Below are positions 45,306 through 58,487 of a stretch of 64,000 nt of DNA, one piece after another (within the stretch, counting starts at the first letter, position 1; each line of letters starts with the position of its first letter). A program made the position numbers and the translations under genes. Source of the stretch: Verpa conica (Eukaryota; Ascomycota; Pezizomycetes; Pezizales; Morchellaceae). The stretch covers positions 434,001 through 498,000 of the forward strand of contig JAUFSD010000020.1 in NCBI GenBank assembly GCA_033030425.1. The letters are read 5' to 3'. The notes below the pieces were generated by a model. The model had not been told where the DNA came from. It was given only the letters and a program-made list of their open reading frames with translations, and searched no databases.

Positions 45306-48300
45306 TATAGATGACGTGTAGGTGGTAATAATATGGTGTTTGAGGAAGCGTTCGGAGGTTGGAGTGACTACGTGGGGTTGTGACCCATGTTATTCTCAGG
45401 CGTCCACAGCGGTCTTATCTGCACCGACTGTCTGAGATGGCCCGTTCAGATACCGTCAGGGGTGGAACGCATAAGCCAATGTCTTAAACGTCACTCGACT
45501 CCACCCATCCTATTATCTACAAGTCTGGTCTGCGTGGCATCAATACGGGGCTCATACTCCCGCAGCTACTCTCGTGTATAGTGAACTAAGTGAACCTGGT
45601 TATATCAACTCCTGTATCTCAGTTCTACAATTACTTTAATTTGTTTACCGGGAACAGATTGCGGCTCTGCGGGTATTTCCCCCGGCTGCCCGACTGCCCT
45701 GCATAATATGATCCCCCAGCGCTCTGAAGCTAACAGAATAGAAATATATCGCAAGATTGATCTAGATATCACTAGAATGGGGAATGGTGGGAAATTGTTT
45801 TGCTACGGGCAAGCGGCCTCTTATCGTGCTCAGAATATCACGTGACCAGACTCTGTTTCTGAGGGTTAGGGATCCTCAATGTATCGTGCCTTTCCTCTAA
45901 AACTCCTCTTCCTCTATCCTTCTCATTTGTGTACCCTGCACAGGAATCCTCTAGAGCTCACCCCATCAAATATCAACCTGACGTCGCAAAATATATATCA
46001 ATTATGGACATCGGCTATATTATTACCAGATTTGCTAGCAAGATCTTAGTCCTATATAGACTCATGAAATACACGACAACATCATTTAGAAGTGCCTTAC
46101 GAGTGATAGTATGATCAAATTCAATCTTCATCGCGCGTGCGTAAGTACGAACATAGGCAGGCTGTCAAAACCGACTTGAACTCCTCGGAAAAAAACAACC
46201 AACGGTCGGACTTTGCGAAGGTTTAACGTATAAAATAGCGGCCTAGTGAATATAATATAACAAATACAAAGTAGTTATGTATTTATAAAGAAGTGGTATT
46301 TAACAGAGTGACAATCTTAAAGCTGACATAACCACGTGGCTGATTACGATTAGGTTAGATACTCCCCTAACCCATAGAATTTCCTTCACGATAGACTATC
46401 CAACACCCTCGTTACACATGCAGCTTAAGAAGAAATTTTTATCCCCGACAAACCATGTAAAGAGCCTCCGAAATTCAGCAACAGGGAGTACTAGTAGTTC
46501 CTCTCACTCCCAGAGAACGGGTAATATTAAGTGTATGCATTATACAGCCAGTCATTCCCGGAAACCTCGTTCTGCAAAGAAATACATCAAGATAACTATC
46601 AGAAATTGTGAATGACTGAGCTCTACAAAGTAGCCTCGTCGCAAAGTCATGACCTCACCCCTTCACCGTATTCCGAAAACACTTGACGATTACAGGCACA
46701 TACAACCTGCGATATATTTCAACTTGTCTATCGTCGCGTGCTTTATCATCATAGTGCAGGGAAATAGAGCATCATTCTGGGCCCTCAAAGTCTAGTAATG
46801 CGTCTGCTCTACATAGAACCAACATAAAGCTCATCTCCATTTACTTATGATTAATTCATTCATTTATATGGAGCTCATATCTTCCAACTGTTCCTACTTA
46901 CGGTTGTTATCTCAACACATGTACTGTCGCTCTAAAAGTACTTGCCCGAGCCGCGATGACTACACATCTGAGCGGGGATCTCAGAGCTTGACTGTAATTA
47001 GACGGTTCGTGAAAAGTACCTAGACCTGTCCCAAATACTTCCGTCATGGATGGTGTAAAACAGGGGGTAACATTTAATCAAGTTACCGGGGGGATGAGGC
47101 TCTGCGGGTGCGGGCGCGGGAGAAATACGATAGGCGAGATTGCGGCTCTGCCGGGTCCCCCTCTGCTACCTCAACTTACATACATATCATTTACCCCCCT
47201 TTCTTAAGAGTTCTCAGCAGCTAATATAATAGGAGCACATATTTATACAGAATAGTGTAGTAATATGAAATTATCAGCCATATAGAACGTTTCTTGTGTT
47301 TGGCCAGCATACCACGTAACCGACTTCCTTTCTAAGGGTTAGGGGTCTCTCATTTTACTATTATTCTTTTTTATTTCTCTCTATCCTGACCCTGCACATA
47401 TCGAAGAGATTTAATCACATAATCTTGGAGGGGTCAGAGCAGCTGAGTTTGGTCCGGGCCGGCATAGGATAAGGGAGTACCGAGAGCCCACCCGACTAAA
47501 AGTAGATAGTAACCGTAGATATTGACGATATTATTATCAGGTACACTGGCGAGGCTGAAGTTGGTAAGGGCACAGAATGTACAAACATATAGTTCGGAGG
47601 TGCTAGATACCATTCCCTCGGGAGTGTTAGCAGCTATGGTAGAAAGAATAGCTAGAATAAATGGATTTTTTACCGTACTTGCGTGCCTAGGCATATTTGC
47701 ATGCTAAGATAGCTGTCAAAGCTGAATTACTGCCAAAGTTTTCGCAGCACCAGTAGCACTCCAGGCACTGGTCTCTTGAAAGGTGAAGAAATCTCGCTAC
47801 TGGCGTGCCAAGGTTTAAAAAAGCAATCCACCCGCGCCTCCAGCGCCACATCATAATCACACTTACAAAAGATCGATAATAGTAAGTTCGGTCGCCCTGC
47901 CAGTAGTCAGGTTATACTGATACCCGACACATGAATAGTGTTGCTGGAGGCAGTTAAAATTTATATATTTGGACACGAGTGATAGTCCGTGGCGTGAGGA
48001 GCGAAAAGATCAACGGCTAGGTGTGCCCCCCCCCGGGGTACCACGCGACCAATTACGATTAGATTAAATGATCTCCCCTTTCCCCACAACCGACATACAA
48101 CACCTGAGAAAACCGTGTCACCTACCGGTCTTCATCAAGAGTCTCCGGAATACAGTAAAATAGAGTGTCGTAATTAACCTCATGTCCTACCCAGGAATAT
48201 ACTACGCTCTCGCAAGGCGCTCTATGTCAATTATCGATTTGTCAGGAAATGAATCAGAGTTAACGGTCGGAATTAATGAACAGCCCAGGCTCACAATGTA

Positions 48301-49773
48301 TCCTCTTCGAAGAATATCATGACACCACAATTCACGCACTCCGGATATGTTTGACCACTACCCTACTTACAGCGACAAACCAATCGGTCGACGAGTGCCA
48401 AAATTCCCTTCCCTGGTAACGTGGCAACAGAGAAAGGGTGCGGGGAATTTAAGGCTAGCTTGCCTGGGAAGGTAGCTCCAACGTCTTGTGTGATCGACCG
48501 CTCAGGCCAATTACGAGGGAAAGTACTCGAGTGTGCGGGGAAGTCTGGCGGCAGGCGTTGGCCTGCACCTGTATTTCCCATACAAAACCGGTGCCACCTA
48601 CCTGTCGTCAGGCTTTCCCTACACCCGAGGACACACAGAACTATATCCCTGGCCGGGTACTATCCCAGCACCCCCTCGAGTCCCGCGGGATCAACGGGAA
48701 CCCGAGGAACCAGTCGTGCACAGACCATTACACAGGTGTTGTTGACACCTATTTCGCTTGATAGGCTGCATTGTGATTTTCCCTGGAGAACATCATTGAG
48801 CGAGGGTTCCCCCGCAGTGGCGCATCCACATGGCTCCCCTGTCCAACCTCAGTATCGCTACACGTGAATACGACAAAAAAGAACAGGACGTAGGTAATAA
48901 TGTTCATTTCTATTTATCTGTTTGTATTCATGATTGTGTACGGCATGGTGTTGTGTTATTACGCCAGAAACACGGGTTCTTGAGGAATACCTTAGTATTT
49001 GAGGACACTAACATATTGGAATACGCTGACAGTTGATACAGTTATACAAAAGAGATTGTCACTAGTACTCACGCTATAGAGGTGCTGTAGCGGGGTAGAG
49101 TTGGCCTGACGGCTCTACCGATTTCAGTGGCGCACAAGTCCCTAGTGGAGATAACCAGGCAGTGGGGTATCGCAGTGTAGCCGGATAGTTATCTATGGCA
49201 GCCTAAATCGGGTAAGTTTCGTTTACCGCACTGTTGGCGATTTCATTTTACTTTTAACCGGAACAGTAATGTTTGTAGTTTGCCCAGCTTTTGGCGTTCC
49301 GTTTGGTGGGTATCATATCCGCGGTGCTAGGGCCACAAATAACAGCTTAACTGAGGTTGAAAAACACGGGTACAATCAGGGACTACCTGATCATATTTGA
49401 CCCGATGCTGCCGAGGAGCAGGTGCGTACGCGTGCCCACCCCTGCTATCTCAGGCTAATTCCGTGGGTTAGGGTTGTTGGCACTGCTCTAGACCGTCAAT
49501 GACTAGCGATGCCGGCGGGAATTCCTGGCACGGCCGACACGTTTAACAGACATTGTAGCTACATTATAGGTGTATTTTCAATTCTGAGCCGGCTTGAACG
49601 TTCAGCAACGCACGGTCCTGCTCGGCAAGGGTTCTCCCTTCGGCTAATTCCATGATTCAGGCATCTAGAACGCGGGGGATCGCCTTTGCTTGGCTTGGTG
49701 GAGGTGAGGCTCACAAGCCACAGAATGAGCTGGCGACCCGGGAGACCAGTGAATTAGACTGTCTTGCCTGTTG

Positions 49774-50330
49774 TACAGCGTACGGCAAATAAGATCGAGA
49801 AATTGGGATCTGCTAACAGGGTCTTGTGGCCAATCTTGCTACCGTAGTATTTAAGAAAATTCGTTCCGCTGCAGCAGGGGTATTCTCCACAAAAACTTGT
49901 AGAATTGTCATCCAAGACACCAGAAGGACTGCTCCCCTTTGGTCAACTCAGCTGTAATCCCTGCTGCAGCGAAACGAATTTTCTTAAATACTACGGTACT
50001 AGAATCATTGTCAAAAACCGAAAGAACGAATAGGAACGCTGATTCTCATGTCTCGTGTTTCTCGATCGTTTTTACCATTCGCTGTAACCTGTCCGATCTG
50101 TACCGAATATATATGTCGCTTACAGGTGCAGGTCTGTATGGTGGCGCTATCTAGAATCACAGCGTACGGTAAGAAGGATCGATAAACCAGAGTCTGCTAC
50201 CAGGGTATTGTGGCCAATCCTACTAACACAATCCCAGCCGAAAAGATAAAGAGCAAATAAACACACTAATTCTCATGTCTCGCGTTTCTCGGTTTTTTTG
50301 CCGGTCGCTGTATGTACTCCTTGGTCCCGT
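49774..50330 (+). repeat. Local direct repeats upstream of DUF2235 gene 1
   Basis: ACAGCGTACGGCAAATAAGA and the following GGATCTGCTAACAGGGTCTT (49774-49845) recur as ACAGCGTACGGTAAGAAGGA and AGTCTGCTACCAGGGTATT (50159-50225). TGATTCTCATGTCTCGTGTT (about 50040) recurs as TAATTCTCATGTCTCGCGTT (about 50270). Together they form a diverged tandem duplication of about 0.3 kb. Confidence 0.65.
49840..49998. repeat. 40-bp inverted repeat with 79-bp spacer
   Basis: The arm at 49840-49879 (TACCGTAGTATTTAAGAAAA ... GCTGCAGCAGGG) is matched in inverse by 49959-49998 with one mismatch in 40 bases. It can form a long hairpin or a cruciform. It may also be the ends of a small transposon or the product of an inverted duplication. 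Confidence 0.85.
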
Positions 50331-50470
50331 GGATCAAAATAGGGTGTTGGGATTTAAGCTCCTAAATACCCCTCGAATCTTAATATCCACCAACATTATA
50401 TTCCACATTCATAGATACCTACGAACTTTGCACTACACATACTTTGCGACTCTCCCGCCGCCTGAACACC

Positions 50471-53400
50471 ATGACAACGCCAGATAAAATTCCTACAAAT
50501 GACACCAATTTGCCTGTGCGACTAATTCTGTGCTTTGACGGGACTGGCGACGAAGCCAAGGGGAAGGACTCGATTTACACGATATCTAAAATGTGCAAGA
50601 AGGGACACGTGATGGATTCTCAAGGCAATGAGTTTTTCCAGGTACAGATACAATCCAACCTTATGCCCATGGAAAGAAGAAACTAACCTTCCATTGTATT
50701 ATGATTCCTTAGGTGGTTAAATATATCAAGGGGCCTGCAACCGATAGTAAAGATAAGCCTTTCGTTGGTAATTGGGTTAAGAATATGGTTGATGGTGCTA
50801 CTGGATGGGGTACGTGGTAACTTAGAAATCTGGCAAGAAATATATTTCGGGGGTGCTAATCTAGACTGTCACTATAGAGTGCCAAGAAATACTTATAGCA
50901 GGTTATGAGGTATGTTTCACACGATATTTATATGCTGTGGGTAGCTGACAAGACCTAGTTCTGCTGCGAGAATCTGAAAGGAGAGCGTGATGAAATCTTC
51001 ATATTTGGTTTCAGTCGCGGAGCTTGTAAGTGTAATTTCATGCCCGACCGAGACGCTTTCTAATTTTCGTAGTTATATCTCGTGCTCTTGCATCTTTCCT
51101 GCAATATGTCGGTCTATTAAAACCGGATGTCTGGGATGTGCATAAGGAAGAAAAATATAGTAAACTGTTACGGGAATATGCATGGCGCAGCGCAAAGGTA
51201 GGTTTCTTTATACCCTAATGGTGTTGCCGGAAGTAACCGGTGAAGCGTTCCATTACTTATATGATTATTTTAGGCAGAGCCTCATGGGGTACCGTAAGTG
51301 TAAAATCATCTTTTCATGTTGAGCTTTGCTGATGGGCGAAGAAAATTCTGCAATACATCTCCTCGTGTGCGATTCCTCGGGGCTTTTGATACCGTCAAGG
51401 CCATCCACCGGCTTCCAATCCCGCAATTCCTCCGTAGATTGGTCGACTTCAAGATGGATGCACCACATATCGTTGACCACTTTCGCCATGCGCTAGCACT
51501 GAATGAGTCCAGACCTCTCTTCAATCCAGATTTGTGGGGATCCAAAAGGATATCTAAATCTAACACTTTTGAGGAAGCGTGGTTCTTCGGACATCATCAC
51601 GATGTGGGAGGGGGCGGCGATCACCAAGGGCTGGCCCTGTGGCCCTTACAATGGATTATTGGTGCTGCAAAAGATTATGGCTTGGTCCTTCATTCCGACG
51701 TAGACCATCACGAAGTATTGTTCCCAGGGTCCCCAATACCTGTCGAGACGAAGGACCAGATAGCGATGAAGATGTTCGACATGATTCATAGGCACAAGGA
51801 AACCAGATATAACCCTCGGCTAAACAAGCCCGACAATATTTTCAAAATTATCCCCCTCAAGCTTATCCCCCGGAACTATCGCCAGTATTTTAAGAAGACA
51901 TCCGACCCCCTAGATTCCAATATTTATCTACATCCATCGGCATATTTGATATTTGATGTCAGTGCCTCGTTTCGTCTCCAGATCCATGAATGGCTTTACT
52001 TTCATGACTATATGAAGGACCGGTATAGTAGTCTCAAAGAGCTTGAGAAACCGTGGTGGGAAGAGCAAACCGTCAAAAGCATCGTAAAAGCGCGTTCAGC
52101 TGCCCAGCATCTAAATATCTTGATTTATGGTGACATTGGGGACGCTGAATCCGCCCTCCTAGCTGCGAAGTTTGGTAAGGAAGTTGAAATGCCACCGGTA
52201 ATATCCCATACCCAGTTACACCGGCATATACTAACATTATGGCTAGGCAAACGGCCAACGCCGGAGCTCTAGTATCAATACGCCTATGAACATTGACAAC
52301 AAACAAGTTAATATATATCGTGCGGATGGTTCTGAGGGACTCGAACAGATACAGTCCTTTTTGTTACTGCACTCAAAGAATGATGACGATAAGCTTCATG
52401 CTATATGGTATAATTCATCTATTCATATAGTTATTCGCATAATAGGAGTAGGTGGACTAACTACTTGATTGATTATTAGGTTCTTTCTTGATTGCAAAAA
52501 TAAGGAGATAGACGACAAGCAGAAGAAATTTCTCGCCCTAAAATTCAATGGCGTCCCAATACATATTGTTGTGGTAAACCATGACAACTCGTGGTCTAAC
52601 TATTTGACGGCGAAGCCACTTATGTTTTTCAATGCGGTTCAATCGAGGATACTACCCTTCGGACACATCGAAACACCGGTTGACCGGAAGATTAATGAAG
52701 CCAAGGCGGTAATTGAGGATTTGGAGAATAGGGTAGACACGCTTAGTGTCCCGGTAAAGAGCTATGTGCGCGGCGATGGCAGTAAGTTTTCAATTTAAAG
52801 TGTGGGTGATGTAGCTTGAATTAACACCTTACAGATCAGGATGCTACAATAAAAGCACTCTACAAAGAGACTTCCATAAGTCTCGAGAAGGAAGCTCGCC
52901 TTGCACAGATCAAAGCTCAAAGGGCCTCGGTCAAACCCTCAATTGCCCTTGCCAACGAAGAAACTGTCCGCGCGTACACGATCTGGTACAGGAACAAATT
53001 TCATAAAGAACAGACCGAATTTCGCCGGAACAAGCATAAGAATGTCAAGAACCTTTCGCTTATGCTTTTGGAGCCAATTTTGGCGACCTTTAACTCGCGT
53101 TTCCGTGGTGATGATGAAGCTATCCGCGAAGCTCTTGGTGATACATGGGGTGGTCTTGATGATTATAGACCGGATCTGTTCGATACTGCGATTCCTGGTC
53201 ATTTAATCTTAAGATGCATGGTGGATGCCACTATTGTTATGATTCACGCCTGCTACTTCCAAAGTATTCCGGAGGGAGAAGTGGACACAGACATAGCGAG
53301 ACCTTTCGAGCCTAGAGACGTTGAGGCTGCTTGCGTGTGGTATAGAGAAACTAGGCAGAAAGAGGTGCACAATGGCATTATATCGTTACTTTCAAAGGAG

Positions 53401-53535
53401 GGTTATTCACCAAGGCGGAACTCAATCTCAGATTTTCAGATGGAGTTTTTCAAGATGGTTGAGGTAGAGAAAGCGGTAATCAAAGCAAAGGAGGAGGCAG
53501 CGAAGTGGTTCTGGCAGCGTTGGTTGGGGGTGTGA
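50471..53535 (+). CDS. DUF2235 alpha/beta-hydrolase with C-terminal degenerate GTPase-like region, paralogue 1 (843 aa)
   Basis: Predicted join(50471..50641, 50713..50809, 50878..50909, 50959..51025, 51073..51197, 51274..51293, 51342..52197, 52247..52407, 52480..52781, 52835..53535). Every phase is kept, and exons 2, 3, 5 and 6 are identical in length to paralogue 2. Residues 17-26 RLILCFDGTG open the DUF2235 domain. The nucleophile is Ser119 in GFSRGA. LGAFDTV (about 183-189), LNESR, and WFFGHHHDVGGG (about 252-262, with His255-257) follow the family's Ser-Asp-His plan. Bacterial relatives are phospholipase effectors; fungal substrates are unknown. After the hydrolase comes NILIYGDIGDAESALL (429-444), which looks like a Walker A that lost its Lys. 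LHAIWFFLDC and IHIVVVN follow, like the core strands of a small GTPase fold, then a helical C-terminus (LANEETVRAYTIWYRNK). Exon 8 is bounded by an intron that paralogue 2 lacks. No signal peptide or membrane segment. Confidence 0.82.
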
Positions 53536-56500
53536 TGATGAATCAGCCTGCGTTAAGTTCCCCATATATCTCGATTATTGAGCTCTGGTCTTGTTATCGA
53601 GTGGCTCTCTTTTCTATCTACTAGAGGGATCTTATTTGTGTATAATGCTATTAGGTCGTTTTTTTCTATATATAATCTTGCCTGTATCAGCGAAATGAAA
53701 CATGTTAATTGTATTACTGAGTGTAAGTTGTACCTAATGTAATAACTATACGTCTCTCAATGTTCCTTGATAGCTATTGTAGATATTTGATATCGGAGAG
53801 GTTTTGGTCCGGAAAAATCCAAACACCGAACGCTAGCGCAAACGGAACTTCCCGTTACTCAACACTAGCCAGCTGGTAAGAGAATTATTGAATTAGTGAG
53901 TTCTCTAACAAGATTAATGTATTCCAAATTTCACTACCTATATGTTACCAAACACAGATAAGTCCCTGCTCCGCGTTTGTACCCTAACCCTGGTACTTTT
54001 AGTGATTTCTGTATTTTAAGATAGGGTGCTATACCAGACCATTGTGCAACATAGCCGAATAGAGTACCGGTAAACTCCATTATGCCACATATAGGGTGGA
54101 TATAGTGATATAGATTCACAAATAGAAACTCTAACCCTGCCTGTATCTTGAATTAAAAAAATGAATTAATCATAACTACATGGAAACCTGGATCTTAATC
54201 TTATATATGACTGAATTAATGTTAAATAAATCGATGAAAGACCGATTGCCTTGCCGGGAAGTGCGCTGATGCATCATAGCGTCCACGGAGCTATAGCGCT
54301 CAAGTGATAATGTACTGATGCGTGGTTACTTTCAGTAGACTTTTGAGATATACAGAATATCCGAATGGAATATATAGGAAAGTATATACATGACCTTGAA
54401 TCCGCTACACTAGATTAGGCTTAGATTCATATCTCTTGCTAAACCGGTTACATTGGAAGTTCCCTTCGTGCTAAAGCTGATACAATTCCCCGGTAAGGTA
54501 TAGGGGAAGGCAGAAGACAACAGCGGACAGGAGCTTAGTCAGTCATACAATCATGGCTTTGGGGTAAGAAACCTAAAATACACTGTCCGCCGTGAGACCG
54601 TATCCGCCATTACCCCGTGAGCGACTGTACTTACTAACCTTAATTAATGTTTCACAAAGAAGGCACTGATTACGGACTGAAAAAAACCGAGCTTGACCTT
54701 GGTGTTAAATTGGCGGAGAACTTTAAGCTCATTCCTTGATAGACGACTACAGGGTCATGGACCCTAGCTTTTGCGACCGTGTATTGGACTGCTTCCTATG
54801 TTGAGTGAAGAAAGGAAAACCCTAACCCTTATGATCTAATCTAAGTGATAATCTGCCCGCAACAAAAAGAGGTTCCTTTGCAGTACGTCCCCTCCCCAGA
54901 CTCCCTCTGTGTTCGAACTAACAACCCAGAGGGGTAGAATTATCGAGTGGCAGATAGTTAGCCGTTAGACTACTAGAGTTACAGATATCCCTAACACTTT
55001 TTATCCCCCTATCAGCCCATAAAGGATCAATCAGCCTATCCCTCAGGGTTAGGGTAGTACCGGTCTGTTTTTTTTAATTTTTCTATCTCTGGTCGCGTGG
55101 TTTATTATCACTATCCGGAGAAATAGAGCCATTAAATCAGAAAAAATACGGCATTGCTGTTTTGATTTATGTCATTTAGAACCCTAACTCGGTTACACCT
55201 ACATATCGAGGGGCATGAAATTTAAGGCTTGTATAATTCGGTGATGCCGGCTCTTGTCGCCCTGGGAGTGACTGTAGTTGATGCTTTTTTTCTCACTTTT
55301 ATTTGTGTATCTATTGATCCTTATAGGTCCCCCTTAGGAGAAATATACGCACAAAACTAACTTCGCTTACGATGCGCCACTTCAGAATAGAAAGCCCCAC
55401 AGCCCATGATAACCTATACGATAGCCCACAGTGACAATCGTTTCTCTAGAGTCTCTCTTAGCCTATTAAGTTATCATATTTATAAACGGGTGATGATTTA
55501 TGATGCGAACAGCCACCGCCTCACCGGCTAGAAGATATTCTCACGACTAACCGAAAACTTACATTCATCGACCTTATAAGTGGTAGAAATAATTCTTTTA
55601 CCGCTAAATAGATACCATATCGGGCTGTAATTATTCTCCAATGGCTTGTCCAGCGATTGTTCTATTTTATACCATGAGGATCTGCATAGCCAGGGGTGTC
55701 TTTTCGTTATAGCCTGTATGGGGAATTGAGGCTCTGTCAGTCTGGATAAGCGAGACTGCGGCTCTTCAGTTTCAATGATCTTCCCTGCTCCGTTCAGATG
55801 CGTACTCCCCCAGCGAACGCAATGAAGCTAACCATCCCCGACGATCGTCCACTATTGTACACAATGGTCTGTTCAACTAATCCTAGAACAAGGTAGAGCG
55901 GGAAATAAACGATCCCCTAACCCTGACGAGATCTAATCTATTGATCTAGTCACATGACTTACCTACAAATCAGTCCCGCTTCCCCCTTCATGTGCTCTAT
56001 AATGGTGAGTTAATCCGTTGTGTGGTGGTTCTAGCGGAGCGCTCACTACCAAGTTGAGAGTCGTAAAATATATATTGCTTCTTTTCGCGGCCGGCGACGG
56101 CTATAGTCGTGGCTGTAATTAATTTGGTTCCGCTCGGTAATGTGGATACAGCAGCAAGAACTTTCCTAAGCTGGTATATAATTCTCTAATTGAATGAATG
56201 AATCAATTGATCATAAGTACATGGATAATTCTCTAAGTCACTCTATGGGCCTTCGGAAAGATAGGCACTACTTTCGGGAGTGTAGAACTAAGTCATCTGC
56301 TCAGTTAGACATGGCTATCAACCACGCATGTGATAGTATATAGAACCGCTCTGTGGGGTTTTGGGCTAAAAGAACGCCCTAGGGGTGTGAACAGTAATCT
56401 ATTGAGACTTTTCACCGCTGTGTGATGTCGCTGTACGGGAGTATAGCTTACTCCTGATGATATATACTCAATGATGGGTGATATTTGATGACGGAGATAG

Positions 56501-58487
56501 CCTTGTTTACTTGCCAACACAACAAGAGTGGGCCAAGATGTAAGTGCAATTAGTAAAGATCAGTATCCTGATAGTTTTGATTTGCTGTCCTTTTAGTGAT
56601 TTGTGTATCCCGGCGGTGCTCTCTACATTTACAGCTCTACGGATAATGGATATTTACAATACACCTGTCTATCATCAACTAAGTAAACAAAAGCGAGAGG
56701 AATGCCTATCTCGGCGTAGCCAGTGGCGAAAGTCACCTCTATTGAGCCCATCTCAGTAACACTTTGTTTAGATATCTTGGTGCGATTATCGCTCTCGCCA
56801 GATTATGCGGTACTTTCGTCCTAGTGGGTCTACTTTAACGAGCCAGACTCAGCCCCCCCTCTATTGGGAGGCTTCAGCTCTTCATGGATCTGCGCGTCTC
56901 GGGAACCCGAACAACCCGAGGAATTGGTTACGCACAGACTGTGACTGACGCCACAGGAGACAAACGTGGAAAGTGAGCACACGCTTCGCGCTGATATACC
57001 TGTCGGATATCACTTAGCCGAGGGTTTCGGGTGTGCCACCCGCACCAAGCCGCTGTGGTACCTGAGCATCACTGTCACTCCTGAACACGGCTGAAAAGAC
57101 CCTGGTTAATGTTTCCTGATGTTTTGCAAAGGGGTATTTTTAAGGTGTTGTATGTCGCTTTTTGGCTTGACATTGGGAAGAGGTATTGTATTCTGGTGGT
57201 TGATCTAGACTTTTCGCAGCTCGATCCTTGTAGTGTCTACGGAAGTATGCATTCGCGACAGAGGGCACACGCTGCGGATTATTCGGATCATCAACGCGTG
57301 AAGCGGGTACTCGGTTAGTTCCACGAGGCCGTGGTACCGTAATTAACTAGCTTTATCGGGAAAGTTCTTATCAGAAATTACAATACGCGTGTGGTTGTTC
57401 TGTGTTCTAGAATGTTTTAAACGAGGAACCGCGTCAGGGGTGGAGTGCTGGGGTAGCACACAGGGGCTGAGGCTCGCTTATCGCTGATTCCACTGCATCT
57501 GCTGTTGGAATAATCAGCTTGTGTCCAGCTGAGGTGGAGATTAGCACAACTAAACGGGCTAGTTTAGGTGGGGGTTAGGGTTGTTGATAGCGTTCTAGAC
57601 CCTCAACGAACTAGCAGTGCCGTGAAGAATCCTCTGGAATGGGGAACATAGCCTTGATGGAACGTGTGTGTTAGACACGAGAAAGTATTCACTATTGTAC
57701 AGTCTCTTGTAGGGAATGCTCGACTTACGACTTAGAAACTCAATTAGTTTTTTGGCGTTCTCGACGTAAAATCTGGTAGTGAGCACTGGCCACAAGGCCT
57801 TTCTTTCTTGCACAATAGTTCCACCGGAGACTGTACTCTATCTTTGCTGAGCTTTGACCTGACTCGGGGATGGGGCAGTGCAGGTGGTCTCGGATAAATC
57901 TGTTCGGCTAGGTAGCTCGGACCCCTGAAGTTCGCAAGAAAAACTGAGGCTGTTCATTCAGCCTTATAGCGCTGCTCGGGGAGGGCCGCTTTCCCGATAA
58001 GGGTAGCTAACTAGATTGATATTCTTGTATAAATGTGATTAATCAAAGATAGTATGAAGCAATACTTCATAACTCGGGGGAGCCGGAGTGTCTCAGATCT
58101 TATTAATCCGTCTGTATAGTTAGATCTGTCTCAGATCGCAGCACTTAACCCCTGCATTTGAACCTTGCTCGGACTATAGGAAGTATCCATCAGCTAGTGC
58201 GCGACTTACAGCAGGCTGTTCTAGTGTGCGACCACCTCAGTAGTGTGTGGTGGCTTGGTAGGATATCTATCTTATAGTACGTATTACCATACGTAACTTA
58301 CTTGCGGTGATGGTACTTAAGGCCGTAGATACCTCCAGAACTTTGGCATCAACCAGTACCGTATACATACGACATTGTTGGATAACGACAACATCAATCC
58401 ACACACCAGTATCATATAAGACACTCTGAGATCCCCACTTACTCTACGCTTGACATAACATTCGAAAACTCAAATTTTCTGATCACA
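53536..58487 (+). repeat. Unit 2 of the tandem duplication: long decayed 5' region of DUF2235 gene 2
   Basis: No gene supported in about 5 kb. Telomere-like motifs occur at 53991-54000, 54818-54829, 55046-55055, 55915-55925 and 57572-57582. Blocks shared with unit 1 are listed under 45306-50470. The two gene starts lie 8,017 bases apart, which sets the size of the duplicated unit. Similarity is patchy, so the duplication is old or the flanks evolve fast. Confidence 0.55.

Larger units (their letters stand above)
45306..50470 (+). repeat. Unit 1 of a tandem duplication: long decayed 5' region of DUF2235 gene 1
   Basis: No gene supported in this 5.2-kb stretch. Pieces recur in the matching stretch before DUF2235 gene 2. 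GGGAACCCGAGGAACC (about 48700) matches GAACAACCCGAGGAATT (about 56910). GGGTTAGGGTTGTTGG with CTAGACC (49465) matches GGGTTAGGGTTGTTGATAG (57572). GCGGCTCTG blocks at about 45660 and 47140 match one near 55755. Internally, the block at 46335-46530 (CACGTGGCTGATTACGATTA) is repeated at about 48035-48170. This suggests an old composite repeat that carries the telomere-like motifs. Confidence 0.55.

Noticed and set aside
48421..48867. 148-aa frame upstream of DUF2235 gene 1
   Set aside because: It lies in the decayed duplicated flank, and the matching stretch before gene 2 is not open in the same way.
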